Below are positions 10,912 to 22,849 of a DNA stretch of 64,000 nt, one piece after another; position 1 is the first letter of the stretch; every line of letters begins with the position of its first letter. The DNA comes from Dryocosmus kuriphilus. Lineage: Eukaryota > Arthropoda > Insecta > Hymenoptera > Cynipidae. The stretch spans positions 97,557,442-97,621,441 of the forward strand of contig CM076197.1 of assembly GCA_038277395.1 (NCBI GenBank). Direction: 5' to 3'. A program made the position numbers and the translations under genes. The notes under the pieces were generated by a model. It ran no database searches. It saw only the letters and a list, made by a program, of their open reading frames with translations, and had not been told where the DNA came from.

Positions 10912-12737
10912 GGACAAAACATGTTTTTTTTCAAGGGATTTTAGACGATACTTATTTCACCAATTTGATGAACAAATTTTTTTTATCAAAGTTATGAGTA
11001 TTTGAACTTTTAAAGTTGGTGACGCACTTTGCCAAAACTTAGTCGAAAATTTCATTCGAAGTATTGCAGTATCTATCAATAGAGATATTTGACATTTCCT
11101 TTTTGATTCTAGTAGACCTGTTGGTTTTCTTCTAAAGCTCGCTAAAAAATTCAAAAACATTTGAAAATTGACAAAATGGCAGCGGTTTTTCTAAAAAATT
11201 TTTAACCCATTCTTCTCAAAAAGGCCACCCTTATTTTCTAGATCTTTTTTTTTTTATTATTACTAATATAGTGAATATATTCTAAGAGAGTTTATATTTT
11301 TCCCGCGTCTCGTAGAAGAGAAAATTTAATTTCTGTTTATGCAAAATGAAAATTTGAATTCTTTACAAAATCGAGACGAGATATGAAAAAACTCAAGAAA
11401 GAAAAGTTGCTCTTCTCGAAAAGTTATAAAAAAAGTCTGTCGATACTTTTCTCCATCTTGCAGTGCTTTCCGGAATTTCCCTGAGATATGAATAAAGCTA
11501 GCTATAATTGTAATTTTCTCAAAACAATATAAAAGAAACTCTATTAATCTTCAGCCTGAAACTTTAACCAATCAACTGGTTGTTAATAAAGGGTTATCTT
11601 CTCACAGACCACCATTATGATTACAAAATCCACCTAACCTAACAAATTTCTGTATTGAATTTTTTTTTTTTTCCGTCATACACAATTTTTATTTTTAAAT
11701 GCTTATGCATTAAAAATGTAATTGAATGTAATATTGGTCCCTCACCAATTTTTGAGGGTATCAATAACATGATTTTTTCATTACGATATGCTTCGTCAAG
11801 TATTTGAGGTAAATATGGCTTCTTAATAACCGACAATCTTATGTTGGTTCACCATGAATTATATTATGAGCATTGTAATTTGACTAAAAAACAGTTTGAT
11901 TTATAATTTTAATGATTTTTAAAATAGATTTTAAAGGAACGTGAGGAAGACCCACAGATTTAGGGTCGAAAACGTCGTCAAATATGTCATTTCAAGAAGA
12001 ATAAAGTTGTTTTTCTTCTCTTTAAACGAAGTTTTTTGTCTTTTTGAATTTTAAAATGATCGCAAGTCCAAAAGAAAAACCTCAAGGAAAAATATTTTCC
12101 AAATGATTTAATAAAGAAACGATCGAAGAAGGGAAGGCTTGTTTTCCGCAACTACATCGACGAGTTCTTCAAGTGGATTATAAAATTTTTAAATTTTCTA
12201 ACAAAAAATTAACGTGTGAATCAAAAAGTTGAATACATTTTTGTTAAAAAATTTTATAAAATTTTAATTTTCATGAGAAAATTACAATTATAGTCAACAT
12301 TATTCATATCTCAGCGCAAATCTTGAAAACAACGCAAGAAGGAGGAAAGTATCAAGAGACTTTTTTTATATCTTTTTGAGAGGAACAACTTTTTTCCTTT
12401 GGATTTTTTCGTAAATTGTCTCGGTTTTGTAAAAAATGCAAATTTTTACTTTGCATGCACAGAAATTAAATGTTCTCTTCTTCAAGATACGGGCTAAGGA
12501 AATATAGTCAGTACATTATTAGAAATTTTTTTTAAAATCAAGAAGAAATAAAAGTGTGGCCTTTTTGAGAAAAAAAAGTTTCAAATTTTTCAGAAAAACC
12601 GTCGCCATTTTGTCTGATAAACCAGGTCACCAAATTTAAAAGTTCAAATGCTCATAACCTTGTCAAAATTTTTTTTTATCACATTGGTAAAACACGCGTT
12701 ATCTAGAATCCCTTGAAAAATAACATATTTTGTCTTG
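10912..12737. repeat. foldback palindrome P1, ~1.8 kb
   Basis: The arms at about 10912-11525 and 12275-12737 are inverted repeats with many mismatches and length changes. Matching blocks include TTCAAGGGATT (10932) with AATCCCTTGAA (12708), the region of CAAAATGGCAGCGG (11172) with its inverse near 12605, and CTATAATTGTAATTTTCTC (11501) with GAGAAAATTACAATTATAG (12276). The ~745-bp centre is not palindromic and holds a Penelope-like end motif near 11945. This has the structure of a foldback or long-TIR non-autonomous element. No clear target duplication was found. Confidence 0.75.
11938..11985. repeat. Penelope-like end motif
   Basis: The string GTGAGGAAGACCCACAG followed by GGTCGAAAACGTCGTC matches the conserved ...GAAGACCC...GTCGAAACGT motif of Penelope-like element ends. 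No reverse transcriptase reading lies next to it, so this is probably a short fragment inside the loop of P1. Confidence 0.45.
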
Positions 12738-12921
12738 AAACGATTCTGTAACATGAGCATGCACAGCCTGCACGATTTGAAATGAATTCGGCCACATCTA
12801 TACTATATTTATTCACTTCATACTTTATTTATTCATTTAAAATAGAACTATCACTTGGTTTCATAACCTAGAATTATTATTCTATTCGAATAACGTGTAA
12901 TGTTATTTTTATGACACATGC

Positions 12922-13085
12922 ATGATTTCAGCCCTTTTCGACGCCTATGAAGCGAGGCTAAGGCTCTACTTTTCACTCACCAGGGAGTAAAAAGTACTTT
13001 TTACTCCATAGGGAGTAAAAAGTAGGGGAGTAAAAAGTAGAGCTTTAGCCCCGCTTGATAGGCATCCAAAAATGTCTGAAATCAT
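12922..13085. repeat. small hairpin element
   Basis: The arms ATGATTTCAG (12922) and CTGAAATCAT (ending 13085) are inverted, with matching continuation through GCCTATGAAGCGAGGCTA and its inverse. The core has three copies of GGGAGTAAAAAGTA-like sequence. MITE-like; superfamily unknown. Confidence 0.65.
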
Positions 13086-13108
13086 CCATTTGTTATAAAA
13101 AATATCGT

Positions 13109-13258
13109 ATGCGCCAAGGGGGAGAGGGAATTTTTCGACTTGTGTATGTTTTCAGTACTCGTCTCCGGCTCGCGCTACGCGCTTGCCTACGACTTGTACT
13201 GAAAACATACACTCGTCTAAAAAGTCCCTCTTCTCCCCCTAGGTGCATAATATACTAT
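13109..13258. repeat. small hairpin element with a G+C-rich loop
   Basis: Inverted arms: GGGGGAGAGGGAATTTTTCG with GTATGTTTTCAGTAC on the left, and GTACTGAAAACATAC with CTCTTCTCCCCC on the right. The loop includes CGGCTCGCGCTACGCGC, itself a short palindrome of the kind seen again near 22.7 and 25.6 kb. Adjacent to another hairpin at 12922-13085. Confidence 0.65.
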
Positions 13259-14830
13259 TGGGATTTTAACCTCTTTGGTGAGTCCCTTTGACTGAATTTT
13301 TATTTATTTAACTTTTCGAAAGCCAAGTTTGAAAGAACAAAGTCGAAAGTCTGAAAAAGTACATCCTTTGGCATTTTAAGTTTTCAATCTTAAGAGTGAT
13401 ATATTTTCGTGGTTTTTTATTTATTTTTAGCTTTGAATTATATTTTTTAACTGTTAACTATTTTCTTGTTATTTTTTAAATTAATAATGAGACAATTCAA
13501 TAATTTTGAGAAAAGGGGAAGAGTAAGAGGGGGAGAAAGTAGAGAGGAAAGATTAAAGGGTAAGGGTGGGTTGAGCACGAGCCGAGGCGAGAGAAATAAA
13601 ACAGCAATGTCTATAATACCACATTAGAATAATCAAACAATTAATATGTTTATTAGTATCGGCAATGGCGCGCTTTAGAATATATTATCACCCCTTTTAC
13701 TGGATTTTATTTCTAAGCTCCCACCTATCCTACGTCAGAATAACGGGGGGAGAAAACCTTGATATTTAAATTATTAAATTTTTTTTATTTGTCACACATG
13801 TTACGATGTTAATTTAAAGTTCATTTTTTAATTCCAGCTTAAAATAGTACCACTTATTGTTACAAGTTTTTATAAAATTTATTTTTATTGTCTTTGAATT
13901 ATCAAGAACTTTCCTTTTTTTTTTAAAGCGTTTTATGTAACAATAGCGAATCGTTCTTATTTGAATTAGAAATAGAAAGGGACTTCATGTGCCTGTACAC
14001 GACGTGTAACTAATTACACTTACACGCATCGAAGAAGGGTGGACCGAAGAAGACAACCCTTCTGATAATCCTCGTACCGAAAAGGCTCCCTTAGCCCAAA
14101 GGACACATTATAAAAATGTATTACGGATATATACACTCCGAGCTATAAATATAAATTACGAAATAGAGTGTCTCTTCTAAGGTGGAGTGTAATTAAGGTA
14201 TGAAAAGTTAATATCCACCTTCATCAGCTGATGCAACGAAAATTGTAAAATTTTTAATCTGTCAAAAATGCGAATTTAGATCATGAATCCCTTCAACATT
14301 ATACAGAAATTTCAATTGTTCTAAACATATAAAACAATAGTCTTCTTGTTAAAGAAACATTGTTCATATCAACAAAAAAGTTCCAAAAAGTTTTCTAGTA
14401 GCGTTCGTAGAGCGATAAAACTCTAAAGAAAAACTTAAAATTTTATAGGCCAATGCAGCTGCGAGCGTCAGTTCGTAGCGTATCGCTATTTCACGTGAAA
14501 GAATGTCTTATGTATGCATGTATGCATGGGGTTGCAGGTCTCAATTCCTGCCTACATAAAAGGGTTTTAGATTTTATTCCCTCGCCTTCGATGTTAAAAT
14601 TCAAATTTTCTGTCGATCTTAAATCCAGCTTAGAGCGTCTATATACCCTAAAAAAAGATTTGTTCACGTCGTTTAAAATAGTATTTCCTTCAAAGTTAAG
14701 ACAATTTCTGAAAGTTTCGTTTAAGAAGACAGGAGAAAAATAAATCACGGAAGAAACAGATAGAAAATTGAAGGAAACTAAATTTTCCCAATGCATAAAC
14801 CGTGTCGTGACATTCTGATTCTCTGAAATG
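13259..14830. other. unassigned AT-rich stretch
   Basis: No gene or element recognised. Contains purine-rich runs around 13500-13580 and short open frames without motifs. Confidence 0.4.
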
Positions 14831-15380
14831 AACTTAACCCCATTACCGCTGCTCGTTGGTTCGATTATCGTCGAGCGGGGCACGAAGGTCATTTTCTGAC
14901 AGGGAAGTTTCGCGATCCAAAGGGAGGCTAAATGGCAGAGGAAAGCGATGGCTAAGGGGTGGAGGGTGGATAAGAGAAGCTTTGTGTGGGGGTTTGCGAA
15001 ATACATCGTACAAAATATGGCGGCCAATGCGATCCTCCACGGGGCAACTTTACAACCCACCTCCTTCAGCTCGTCCTTTCCATTTCTCGCTTCGGTCCCG
15101 CAACTCATCAGCATGAATATTCATTATTCGATGATATTTCTCTTGCCCCATACCAATCCCGGCACCTTCAACAATCCCCCCGTCACCCCCTCTGTCCGCG
15201 ATTCCACCCCATTCGTAGGATCGTTAATTTATAACTACGATCGGCAGTCGGAGGGATCCTTATTGCCCACCCCTTTTCACTCAGCCGTTAAGGCATTTCG
15301 CGTTCGCATGTTATTGGAATTTCAAAATCTTCCTCACTGTTTACGAGCCTTTCTCCCAAGACGAGGCTGATTGGCGTCTT
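14831..15380. other. G+C-richer unique-looking island
   Basis: Base composition changes sharply here, and frames stay open on both strands for up to 207 codons (minus strand 14491-15114), which can follow from composition alone. It includes ATATGGCGGCCAAT (near 15016), similar to YY1/Pho-type sites. No protein family is visible. Candidate host regulatory sequence or an exon of an unknown gene; not decided. Confidence 0.25.
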
Positions 15381-17700
15381 TATGAGAACTTGGTTTAGAA
15401 TGCTGAGGAGATATTTGTTTTATGAAGAATAGGGATAATGTCTCTAACTCAAGAATTTAAACAAAATTTTAAGTATTTTTGGTCCTCTATGCAGATCGAG
15501 ATCATTTCAAATATTTATGGAGGCTTATTATTATTATTTTAGTTTCAGAATCGTGCCCAATAAAAAAAAATGTTTCCTCGCTTTTTATTTCCCTTTAATG
15601 AAAAAACTTTGCCTTATTTAATCATATTCTTTAGGGTTGATTTTTAGTGCAGAATATTTCGGCACAAATGTGAACGCATTAGGCTACAGAGAATTTTAAT
15701 TTAAGGAAATTATTAGTTTTATAAATAAAAAGTGGACTATCCTAATAATCTTGAACCTAGAGGGTCATTCTTTTATTTATAAAACACGTTTGTTGGTTAA
15801 AAGTAGGCTGATGGAAGTTCCAATGATTTTTATAAAAATTTGAAAAACTCGTTCAAATTTTTCCCCTCCCTAAGCATTAAGTAGTTTTTTTTTCTTAGAA
15901 TAAACATAATTTTTCCCCCATATATAAATTTTCCTTTTACTTATTTCATTTCGTAAACTTTAAAGAGCAAAAAAAGTAGAAATCCGATGAATACCTACGC
16001 ATACAATGATCTTGTCAGAAATGTCTTTTTATCAGAATTATTTATATCTAAAAAAATATTAAACTAAAAAGTTTTTGGCCCAGATCTGATTTTAGATAAA
16101 AAGTGTTTTTCAGTGGAAAGTGTATAGAGGGAAATTCGGTGAAAATTTTATAGCACAAAGGAACGTTTCGTTGCTCAACATCAGTTGTTCATTTAGATTA
16201 TATTTTTTTCTCAAGTTTCTGTCAGACGCTTAAATATCTGGAATGTCTGGATCTTATTTCCTGATTTTTTTACTAAATAAACTTTTTGCTGTTGAATATT
16301 TGGATAAACCAAAATATAATCTCCTTTACAGGGCGATCGCAGGTCAGGGAAAATGAAAAATTTCTCAGGGAAAGTTAAGGAATTTTAAAAATAAAGTTTG
16401 ACGGCCAATCTGATTCATTTTTATATTGTATTGTAAAATTGTTGTTGGTGGAATGCTTTTTACTTTAGAGTCGCTGTAAAAAAACGTTATAATTTCAGGC
16501 ATTAAAATGAAACTCGGAAAAAACAATCTTAATGGTACTAAATTAATTCTTTAAGGGTCTAAAACCAGACCAGTGGTGAGATTCCGGAGTCATTTGTTTT
16601 ACACTGAAACTAACTGCACAAAGTTGGCCCATTCAAAAACAGGAAACCTCGAGTCTAAAGTAATACTTAGAAAAAATGATACCCTAAAAAAAGAACTCTA
16701 CTTTTTTCAATGAACCAAAAGAATTGAATTCAATTAGATAAACCATTCAGCCCTTGCATTCCCATACGGGTAACTTGTCACGGTTTTGACTAAATTTAAC
16801 AAAGTTTTTAAAACAGATATGGATATTACGAATTGAAAGAGATGATTTATTCAAAAGAAGGCAATGCACGACATTTTACTAATAAAAGTGAGAAAGAGTA
16901 AGCGAAAAAGATAAAAGTGCATTCTATCGTAAATTTCGCTACAGTTTAGTAACTGGTGCGCTTGGCTTTACGAATAGGAAGTATTCACGTTTACGTTTTG
17001 CAGCAGCTGGAAAGCCGATGTATGCTCTTAAAGAATTGCCGGCACAGAAGAGTGACGAGCATGAAAAAAAAGGTAGCAACAGCATATAGATACTGCGGTT
17101 ATGCCTGGAAAACAGATTCGTGCCAAGAGTTCGTTACTTTTCGAGAATTTTCGACATAATGCCTTCTCCGATAAGGCGGCATTAGCTTTACCTCCCCCAC
17201 CCTATTCTGCAACGGGCGTCACCCCCTCGCCGCGACTGAGACTCCGCAAAATCCTTCCGCTCGAAAGGAGGCTCGGATAAAAATACCATTTGAATACTCG
17301 ACGAATACGAGAGTCCTCGACATCATTTATAACGCGTGACAATAAAGTTCTCTGGCTGGTAGTAATCTTTATGGCGCGATACATGCCACTACGAGCCGAC
17401 ACACCACGCGCTCTTTTACGATATGCTAAGCACACCTCACCCTATTCCAAAAGATTCGACTTTTTATCCTCTTTAGTATATATTTTTCCTTGCGTTCAAG
17501 TCAATATTTCCTGTATATTTTTACAATGCAATTCTTGAGTCTTGATTCTCTGTTGATCCCAATTCTTCATTCAATTTTATCACGGGCCTGAACCCTTGAT
17601 TGCGCTGTTTCAAGCCATAGCCCAACTTTGGAACAGTGCCCTTTCTATCACCGTGTTGGGAATTGACGTAAAAATTTTTTCTTTACAACTCCACAACAGA
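15381..17700. other. unassigned stretch
   Basis: Mostly AT-rich and without recognisable coding sequence. Around 16340-16385 repeated CAGGGAAA motifs suggest an old interspersed repeat. The part 17160-17450 is G+C-richer and looks unique, with TTTATGGCGCG and ACAATAAAGTT motifs but no coding signal. Confidence 0.35.
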
Positions 17701-17702
17701 TA

Positions 17703-18896
17703 CAGTCTGTTCCATAAGACAAGGTACGCGTTTTCTCGAAAAGCTTCAAAGATTTTTTCCCCTTTCTTTTTTGGCCTGACTGTACGTTTGAAGGGCTAAG
17801 ACGGAACCGCTGATTCGCTTCACTCTCGTTCGAAGTGTCAGATATTGCACAAGATTGTGCAATGAGTGCTGTATACGCTAAGCGCTTTGAGGCTGTGTTT
17901 TTGTGCACCAATAAACAAGGACCACATGTTTCGTACTCAGCCGCTGCTAAAGTGCTTAAAAAGTCTAAGCACTTCGTGCAAACGTGGGTGGATAAGGCGA
18001 TCATCGCACTGTTCAAGCGCAAACCAGCTCTGCGACTGCGCGAAGCCAAAGATAAGCTAGCGGCGAAGGGACTAGAGGTTAGTATAAACACCATAAGATG
18101 CAGATTAGCTGAGGCAAAAGTGCAGTGCCGTAGCACGAGGCAAAAACACCTGCTCTCAGAGGTTCAGACGCAAAAACGCTTGGCATGGGCTACGGAAAAT
18201 AATGATCGCGATTGGTCGAATGCAATTCTTTCCGACGAAGCGTCCTTTTGGGCATGGGTTCCCATAAAACATGCCTGGTCAAGCTGTGGTGAGCGGTTCC
18301 TCCAGCGAACTATTAAACACCCCATAAAGCCCCATGTTTGGGGATGCTTCTCACAGCGCGGTTTTGGCTGTTTAGAGCTTTTTACTGAGAACCTGAACGC
18401 TCAAAGAATGGTCAAAATCTACAAACATGGTCTTCCGAAGTCTGCAGGAAAGATGTTTGGAGCCAACAATGAGGTTTGGATCCTTCAAGAGGACAACGAC
18501 CCTAAACATCGCAGTCGCCTCTGCACGAGCTGGAAAGCGGAAAATGGCGTCCTGACGTTGGATTGGCCTTCGCAATCTCCTGATGCAAATCCAATTGAAA
18601 ACGTGTGGAGTGTCGTTAAGAGAAAACTTGCAGGAAGGCGTGTATTTATCCTCAAGCAGCTCTCTCTCGACGGACTAGAGAGGTGCGGCTCTCCCTATCT
18701 TCAGAATATGCCGAAAAACTAGTCGAGAGCATGCCCAGAAGGTGCCAGGCCATTATCTAGAATAGCGGCGATTGGACGGTTTATTAAGTACAGTCCGCCC
18801 TAATTTTTAAAGCGCCTTTTCATGGGAAAAAAGAGAAATGAAGTTTTCTTTGAAACTTTTTGAGAAAACACGTACCTTGTCTTGTGGAACAGACTG
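17703..18896 (+). mobile_element. Tc1-like element
   Basis: An 1194-bp transposon with inverted ends CAGTCTGTTCCATAAGACAA (17703) and, reading in from 18896, CAGTCTGTTCCACAAGACAA. The match continues through AAGGTACG and GTTTTCTC. TA flanks both ends (17701-17702, 18897-18898). It contains a decayed Tc1 transposase. TIRs of about 55-60 bp are in the normal range for this group. Confidence 0.93.
17835..18763 (+). pseudogene. Tc1-like transposase, decayed C-terminus
   Basis: The frame is open from 17835 (MSDIAQDCAMSAVYAK) to 18722. It has an N-terminal helix-turn-helix (SYSAAAKVLKKSKHFVQTW), then LSDEASFWAW with the first catalytic Asp, ILQEDNDPKHRSRL with the second, and DWPSQSPDANPIENVW with the catalytic Glu, giving the DD34E pattern of Tc1. 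The linker between the two DNA-binding domains (around 17995) seems shortened compared with the family. Near 18680 the frame shifts: the normal ending (a SEYAEKLVESMPRRCQAII-like stretch) is found in another frame with a TAG at 18760-18762. Length 295 residues against about 340 expected. Probably dead; it would have moved the enclosing element. Confidence 0.88.
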
Positions 18897-18898
18897 TA

Positions 18899-19712
18899 CC
18901 ATTGGCCCGCATAGGGCATACCCATCGTACCCATCATTTCCCCTTCCCCACCCTCTGGCGTTAGAACAACACCCAATATCGTCATTTTGGCAACTCTCCA
19001 GGAGAGCCAAAAAACCACCTTCCAATGATTTGCTTTTCTCTTTTACCATTTACAGCACTATCATTGCGCTTTCCGTATTCAAAATACCTATCTCTATGGA
19101 CTAAGGCTACTTAGCTTGATCAATTCGCCGCTAGAAGACGCGTCGAGTAGTATGCATAACTCATTATCGCCAAAAATGACGATATAAGGTGTTGCTCTGA
19201 TGTCCTCAATATATTTATTTTTTATACATTACAGAGGTTATTTCGATCATCAGTAGATAAAGGAATAAAAAAACAAAATTTCCATTCAGACGTCCTTTAA
19301 TTCGACAAATATATAAAAATCGTTCTAAGATTCGACGTACGTTTAAACCACAGTGCGGGTCTTCATCAGGAATGTTTATTGTTAAAAATTATCTAAATTT
19401 AAAAGATAATAATAAAGATATAATAATAAAGATATAAGTAAAACAAAACATTTTTGTACATTTAGTCAGAAAATCAAACTAAAATGGAAAAAGAAATACC
19501 TGTAGTCTAGTTTAGCCTCCAAACACGTTCAAATTCGTCATCAATATTTTCAGAAAAATATAATTGTTTCATATTTCAAGAAGTACATACTCATGCCATT
19601 AATTCAGAGCAACGAAGACAAACCCTGAATTAACTGCTATTAATCACATTTTTGATAGTTGCAAACTATCGGAACTGAACTATACGGAACTGGAGGCGAT
19701 ACGGAGATTATA
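18899..19712. other. unassigned stretch with one Penelope-like end motif
   Basis: No gene recognised. At about 19335-19375 the motif CGACGTACGTTTAAACCAC then GCGGGTCTTCATCAGG resembles a Penelope-like element terminal region, but no reverse transcriptase frame is adjacent. The nearest decayed Penelope-like body is 3.5 kb away. Confidence 0.4.
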
Positions 19713-19720
19713 CATTAACA
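19713..19720. repeat. 8-bp target-site duplication (left)
   Basis: CATTAACA, exactly repeated at 19908-19915 on the other side of the 187-bp MITE. Confidence 0.85.
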
Positions 19721-19907
19721 CATGGTGTAAGGATATAAGGTGAAGCCATGCACATAAAAGTTGGTTCAGCCAATCAGAATCGTTGTGGGCAGGCTACGTC
19801 ACATATGCTGTCATATGGTTATATTTTAGTGACGTCAGCTTGTCCTGCGCGAACTGAACGAAAACACGTCCAGGGCATCGCTTCACCTTATCTTCATTTA
19901 CACCATG
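19721..19907. mobile_element. P-element-type MITE
   Basis: A 187-bp non-autonomous element. The left end is CATGGTGTAAGGATATAAGG then TGAAGCCATGC, and the right end reads inward CATGGTGTAAATGAAGATAA then GGTGAAGCGATGC. An exact 8-bp duplication CATTAACA lies at 19713-19720 and 19908-19915. The Drosophila P element has 31-bp inverted ends starting CATGATGAAATAACATAAGG and makes 8-bp duplications, so both the end pattern (CATGxTGxAA...ATAAGGTG) and the duplication length agree. The interior has no coding capacity and contains an inverted TACGTCAC/GTGACGT pair. The P assignment rests on the ends and duplication only. Confidence 0.75.
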
Positions 19908-20305
19908 CATTAACACTGTGTGACAGTACAAAACTCACCTGTCACATTTTTGAAAACAACAAAAATTCCCCCTGCCGGCTCCGGGGAAAGATAAACAGGG
20001 ATTCCTTCACACTTTTGTTTTTGTCTGGAAATTCGAAGCGAGGGTCAAACTCCTCGGGGGCACTTTCAACGCAAAACTTCGAGGGTTACTTATATCTCCT
20101 TTTTTTTTTTGTAAACTTTCCCGAAAATCATCGGAGGGGTGCACCGTCGGCAGCAGGAGGAGAAACAAACCGATCCATCAATCACCAGCCTTCAACGAGA
20201 CTTTTCATGGCACTACCGGAAATCCGGAAGTAGCAGAGGGCGCTGAAGGCGGTGAAACCTATTGAGAGGTACCTAATTTGTCAGCTGTTTTTGAATCACA
20301 ATTAT

Positions 20306-20835
20306 GGATTCTGAGTGGAATAAATACACGAGGAAAATCAGCCACTCAGAATTATTGGATTCTCTCATTAATACAATTTCCCTCTATGTTGCCGCCAGAA
20401 GCACCGGTACTGCTTACAAGCCAGGACTGCGCACTCCACCAAGTGGGAAGATACGATTGGCAGACGACTGGGACCCGGGCGAAAGGAACGCTCTTATTGG
20501 CCGAATCCAGAAACTCCGGAGTGGCAAATGACGTCGAAATGGGTGAAACTGTCGACTGTTTAAAACCCTTTCTTAACTTCGAGTAAGGATTCTGAGTGGG
20601 ATTAGGACAATGGAAAAATAACCCACTCAGAACCGTAAGGTCCTTTCATTAATAAAATTTTTCTCTATGTTTGCCGCCAGAAATACCGGTACCACTTCCA
20701 GTCAGGATAGCGGGCTCGACCGGCGGAAGCACTACGATTGATGGACAACTGCGACCCGGGCGGAGGGAGCGCTCCCATTGGCTGAAGCCATTTCCGCGGG
20801 CTGGACGCACCTGAAGATTCGATGCTGCACGACCT
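20306..20835. repeat. diverged tandem duplication, two ~280-bp units
   Basis: Unit 1 runs from 20306 to 20586 and unit 2 from 20587 to about 20835. Both begin GGATTCTGAGTGG with an inverted CCACTCAGAA about 30 bp further on. They share CTCTATGTT...GCCGCCAGAA, ACCGGTAC, CTACGATTG or ATACGATTG, GACCCGGGCG and CATTGGC blocks in the same order. A 75-codon frame in unit 1 (20304-20531) is not kept in unit 2, so coding is unlikely. The units are G+C-richer than their surroundings. Function unknown. Confidence 0.7.
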
Positions 20836-21960
20836 GTCACTCTCGTTCCGAATATACTAAGAGAAAGTCGCACCCAGATTGCATTGTAATAATTACACGG
20901 GAACTTGTACTTTAAAAAAATGGATTTCGAACGCGGAGATAACTTTTGACATCTTGATAAGGTATGTGAGCTTGTTTTCTGGCCGGTGGTTTTGGCGTAG
21001 TTGGTTTTAGTGTTCGAAGCAAAGTTTTGTGATACCGCCAAAACGATCGGCCATGCGTCGGAGTGTTGCCCCGTTAGTGTAGCGTTAAAATCAAGCTCTT
21101 TCTTACCGTAGGCTCGGATCTTTTCGACAAGCTCGCGAGTGTTAGAATCCCCGATTTCGGAAATTTTGGCATTGTTTAGAATCTCGTCTCGTGGTCGGTG
21201 TTAATGGTGTATTTCTCTATGAATTTTGGGAACCGACCACGAAGGATCTAAAGTGGTAAGATTGGGGTATTTTCGTTCGTTCAGTCTCTCTTGCGATAAC
21301 TCACGATCACGAGCGGTTCAGATGGACTTTCTTCGATTTCTCGATAGTTACAGTTGCTTGTCAAACTTCAATCTCTCTCGGTAAATTTTACTGGTGTCAT
21401 TATTATTTTTTTTCAACACTCCATGCCCTAAACTGTATGTTTTTTTTTGAGTGGTGAAATAAAGAAAAGGTTGTTATTCTAAATTGTCGGTATCCTGCTT
21501 ATTTATGGTTGGGCGAACCTCTCCCCTAAGATAATAGTCGTAAATAGTTTTTTTGAGATAGAAAGTATCCCTGTTTGGTATTTGGTTAACCTTGAAATTC
21601 GTCAATAGCGAAACAGTCGTAATGTGTTTCGAACTTCGACATTGACTGGCGCCCATGATGAAATTTGTTTAAACGATTAAAGTAGACCTTGCTTTACTGA
21701 GTGGGAAATTTATCTAGGAGGTTAAAATTCCCCTCACAACCGTTTATGATCTAACTTTAAATGAGATAGCGCGCCAAAGTCTGGGAAATTTTAAACTTAA
21801 ACGAGAGATTTTAATTTAAAATGATATTATACATTCTATCAATGATCATGGTTTCAGTTTTTACATTCTCATCTCAATGAGAAGGTATTAGTTTTATTTG
21901 AAAACTGAATTTCGCGGATTTCATGAAATGTCGAAGTTTCATGACCCTCTGAATCGGAAA
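20836..21960. other. unassigned stretch
   Basis: Mixed composition, no element ends or coding sequence recognised. The first half is G+C-richer and unique-looking. Confidence 0.35.
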
Positions 21961-21984
21961 AAACATGTTTTACGTTGGTGTCTG

Positions 21985-22048
21985 TCTGTCATTGTCGTCG
22001 TCGTTGTCGTTGTTGTCGTTGTCGTTATTGCCGTTGCCGTAGTAGACT
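21985..22048. repeat. degenerate GTCGTT/GTTGTC microsatellite
   Basis: A run of imperfect GTCGTT and GCCGTT units following TCTGTCTGTC. Confidence 0.8.
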
Positions 22049-22189
22049 GTGACCATGATAACTTTCGAAGGACTAATCGGATTGGGTTGCGCTTTGGCAA
22101 ACTTCTTTAAAGCGAAAAAGGTAAGGATGAGTTCATTAACCAGACACTTTTGACCAACGATTATGGTTTATCCTTTAAAAGCGGTTTTC

Positions 22190-22600
22190 ATAAAATCAAA
22201 AAATCCATTTTTCGGCTAAACTATGCGAGATATAGAAAATATGTATACAACCAAAATTGTTTATCCTAAAAGGATCTAAAAATTTCGATTTAACTATTTT
22301 TTTATAAAATGCACGGTTTTGATTTTAATCAAGAAAACGCCATTAAAAAAATCAAAAATTCAAATTTCTCGCCAAATATGCAAGATACAAAAGAAATGAT
22401 AATAAACAAAGTTATTTACCTCAAACAGGTCTACAAATTTGTTTTCTATCATTGTTTCGAACAGACGCGTAGTTTTTGAGTTATTCGTGAAATATGTTAT
22501 GAAATATAAAGAAAACCATTTTTCAGCAAAACTATGCAAGATATGAGAAAATATTAACAAGCAGAATTGTTCACCTTGGAAGGAGAGAGAGAATGATGAG
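22190..22600 (+). repeat. satellite array A, ~156-bp monomers
   Basis: Three diverged tandem monomers, shown by the recurring block AAACTATGCGAGATA-like sequence at about 22217, 22373 and 22529, spaced 156 bp. Each monomer also has a GGATCT...AAATTT-like block and a GTTTTTGA...TTAATCA-like block. The same monomer family occurs in opposite orientation at 29838-30345. Monomers of this length are in the size range of nucleosome-phased satellites, but no centromeric role can be claimed. Confidence 0.75.
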
Positions 22601-22685
22601 AATGTATTCCTCAAGGGCGATAGAGCCTTAAGTAAAATAATTTCTTTTGTAATTTTTAATTTAAAGGTTTATACGATCCATAAAC

Positions 22686-22760
22686 ACCGAGCGCGTAGCG
22701 CGAGTTAAATAAACTATCGAGCGCGAAGCGTGCGATGAGAATGTGTCCGCGAAGCGGATC
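22686..22760. repeat. cluster of short GCGCGAAGCGCG-type palindromes
   Basis: Within 75 bp: GAGCGCGTAGCGCGAG, GAGCGCGAAGCGTGCG and TCCGCGAAGCGGA, in otherwise AT-rich sequence. Similar units occur at about 25640 (GAGCGCGAAGCGCGCG) and in the loop of the hairpin at 13109-13258. Confidence 0.6.
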
Positions 22761-22849
22761 GATTTTTAAATTGATTGATGTATTACTAAATTTATTTATA
22801 AAGATTGATTCTAGAATACGTCTTGCATAAAGGTTACTTTCTCTGGCTA

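Noticed and set aside
14491..15114. 207-codon open frame on the minus strand
   Set aside because: The same stretch is also open in several other frames on both strands, no domain or signal is recognisable and no splice context supports it; length is explained by local G+C-rich composition.
20304..20531. 75-codon frame with a credible start
   Set aside because: The second tandem unit has a stop six codons in, and the conserved blocks include non-coding hairpin sequence.
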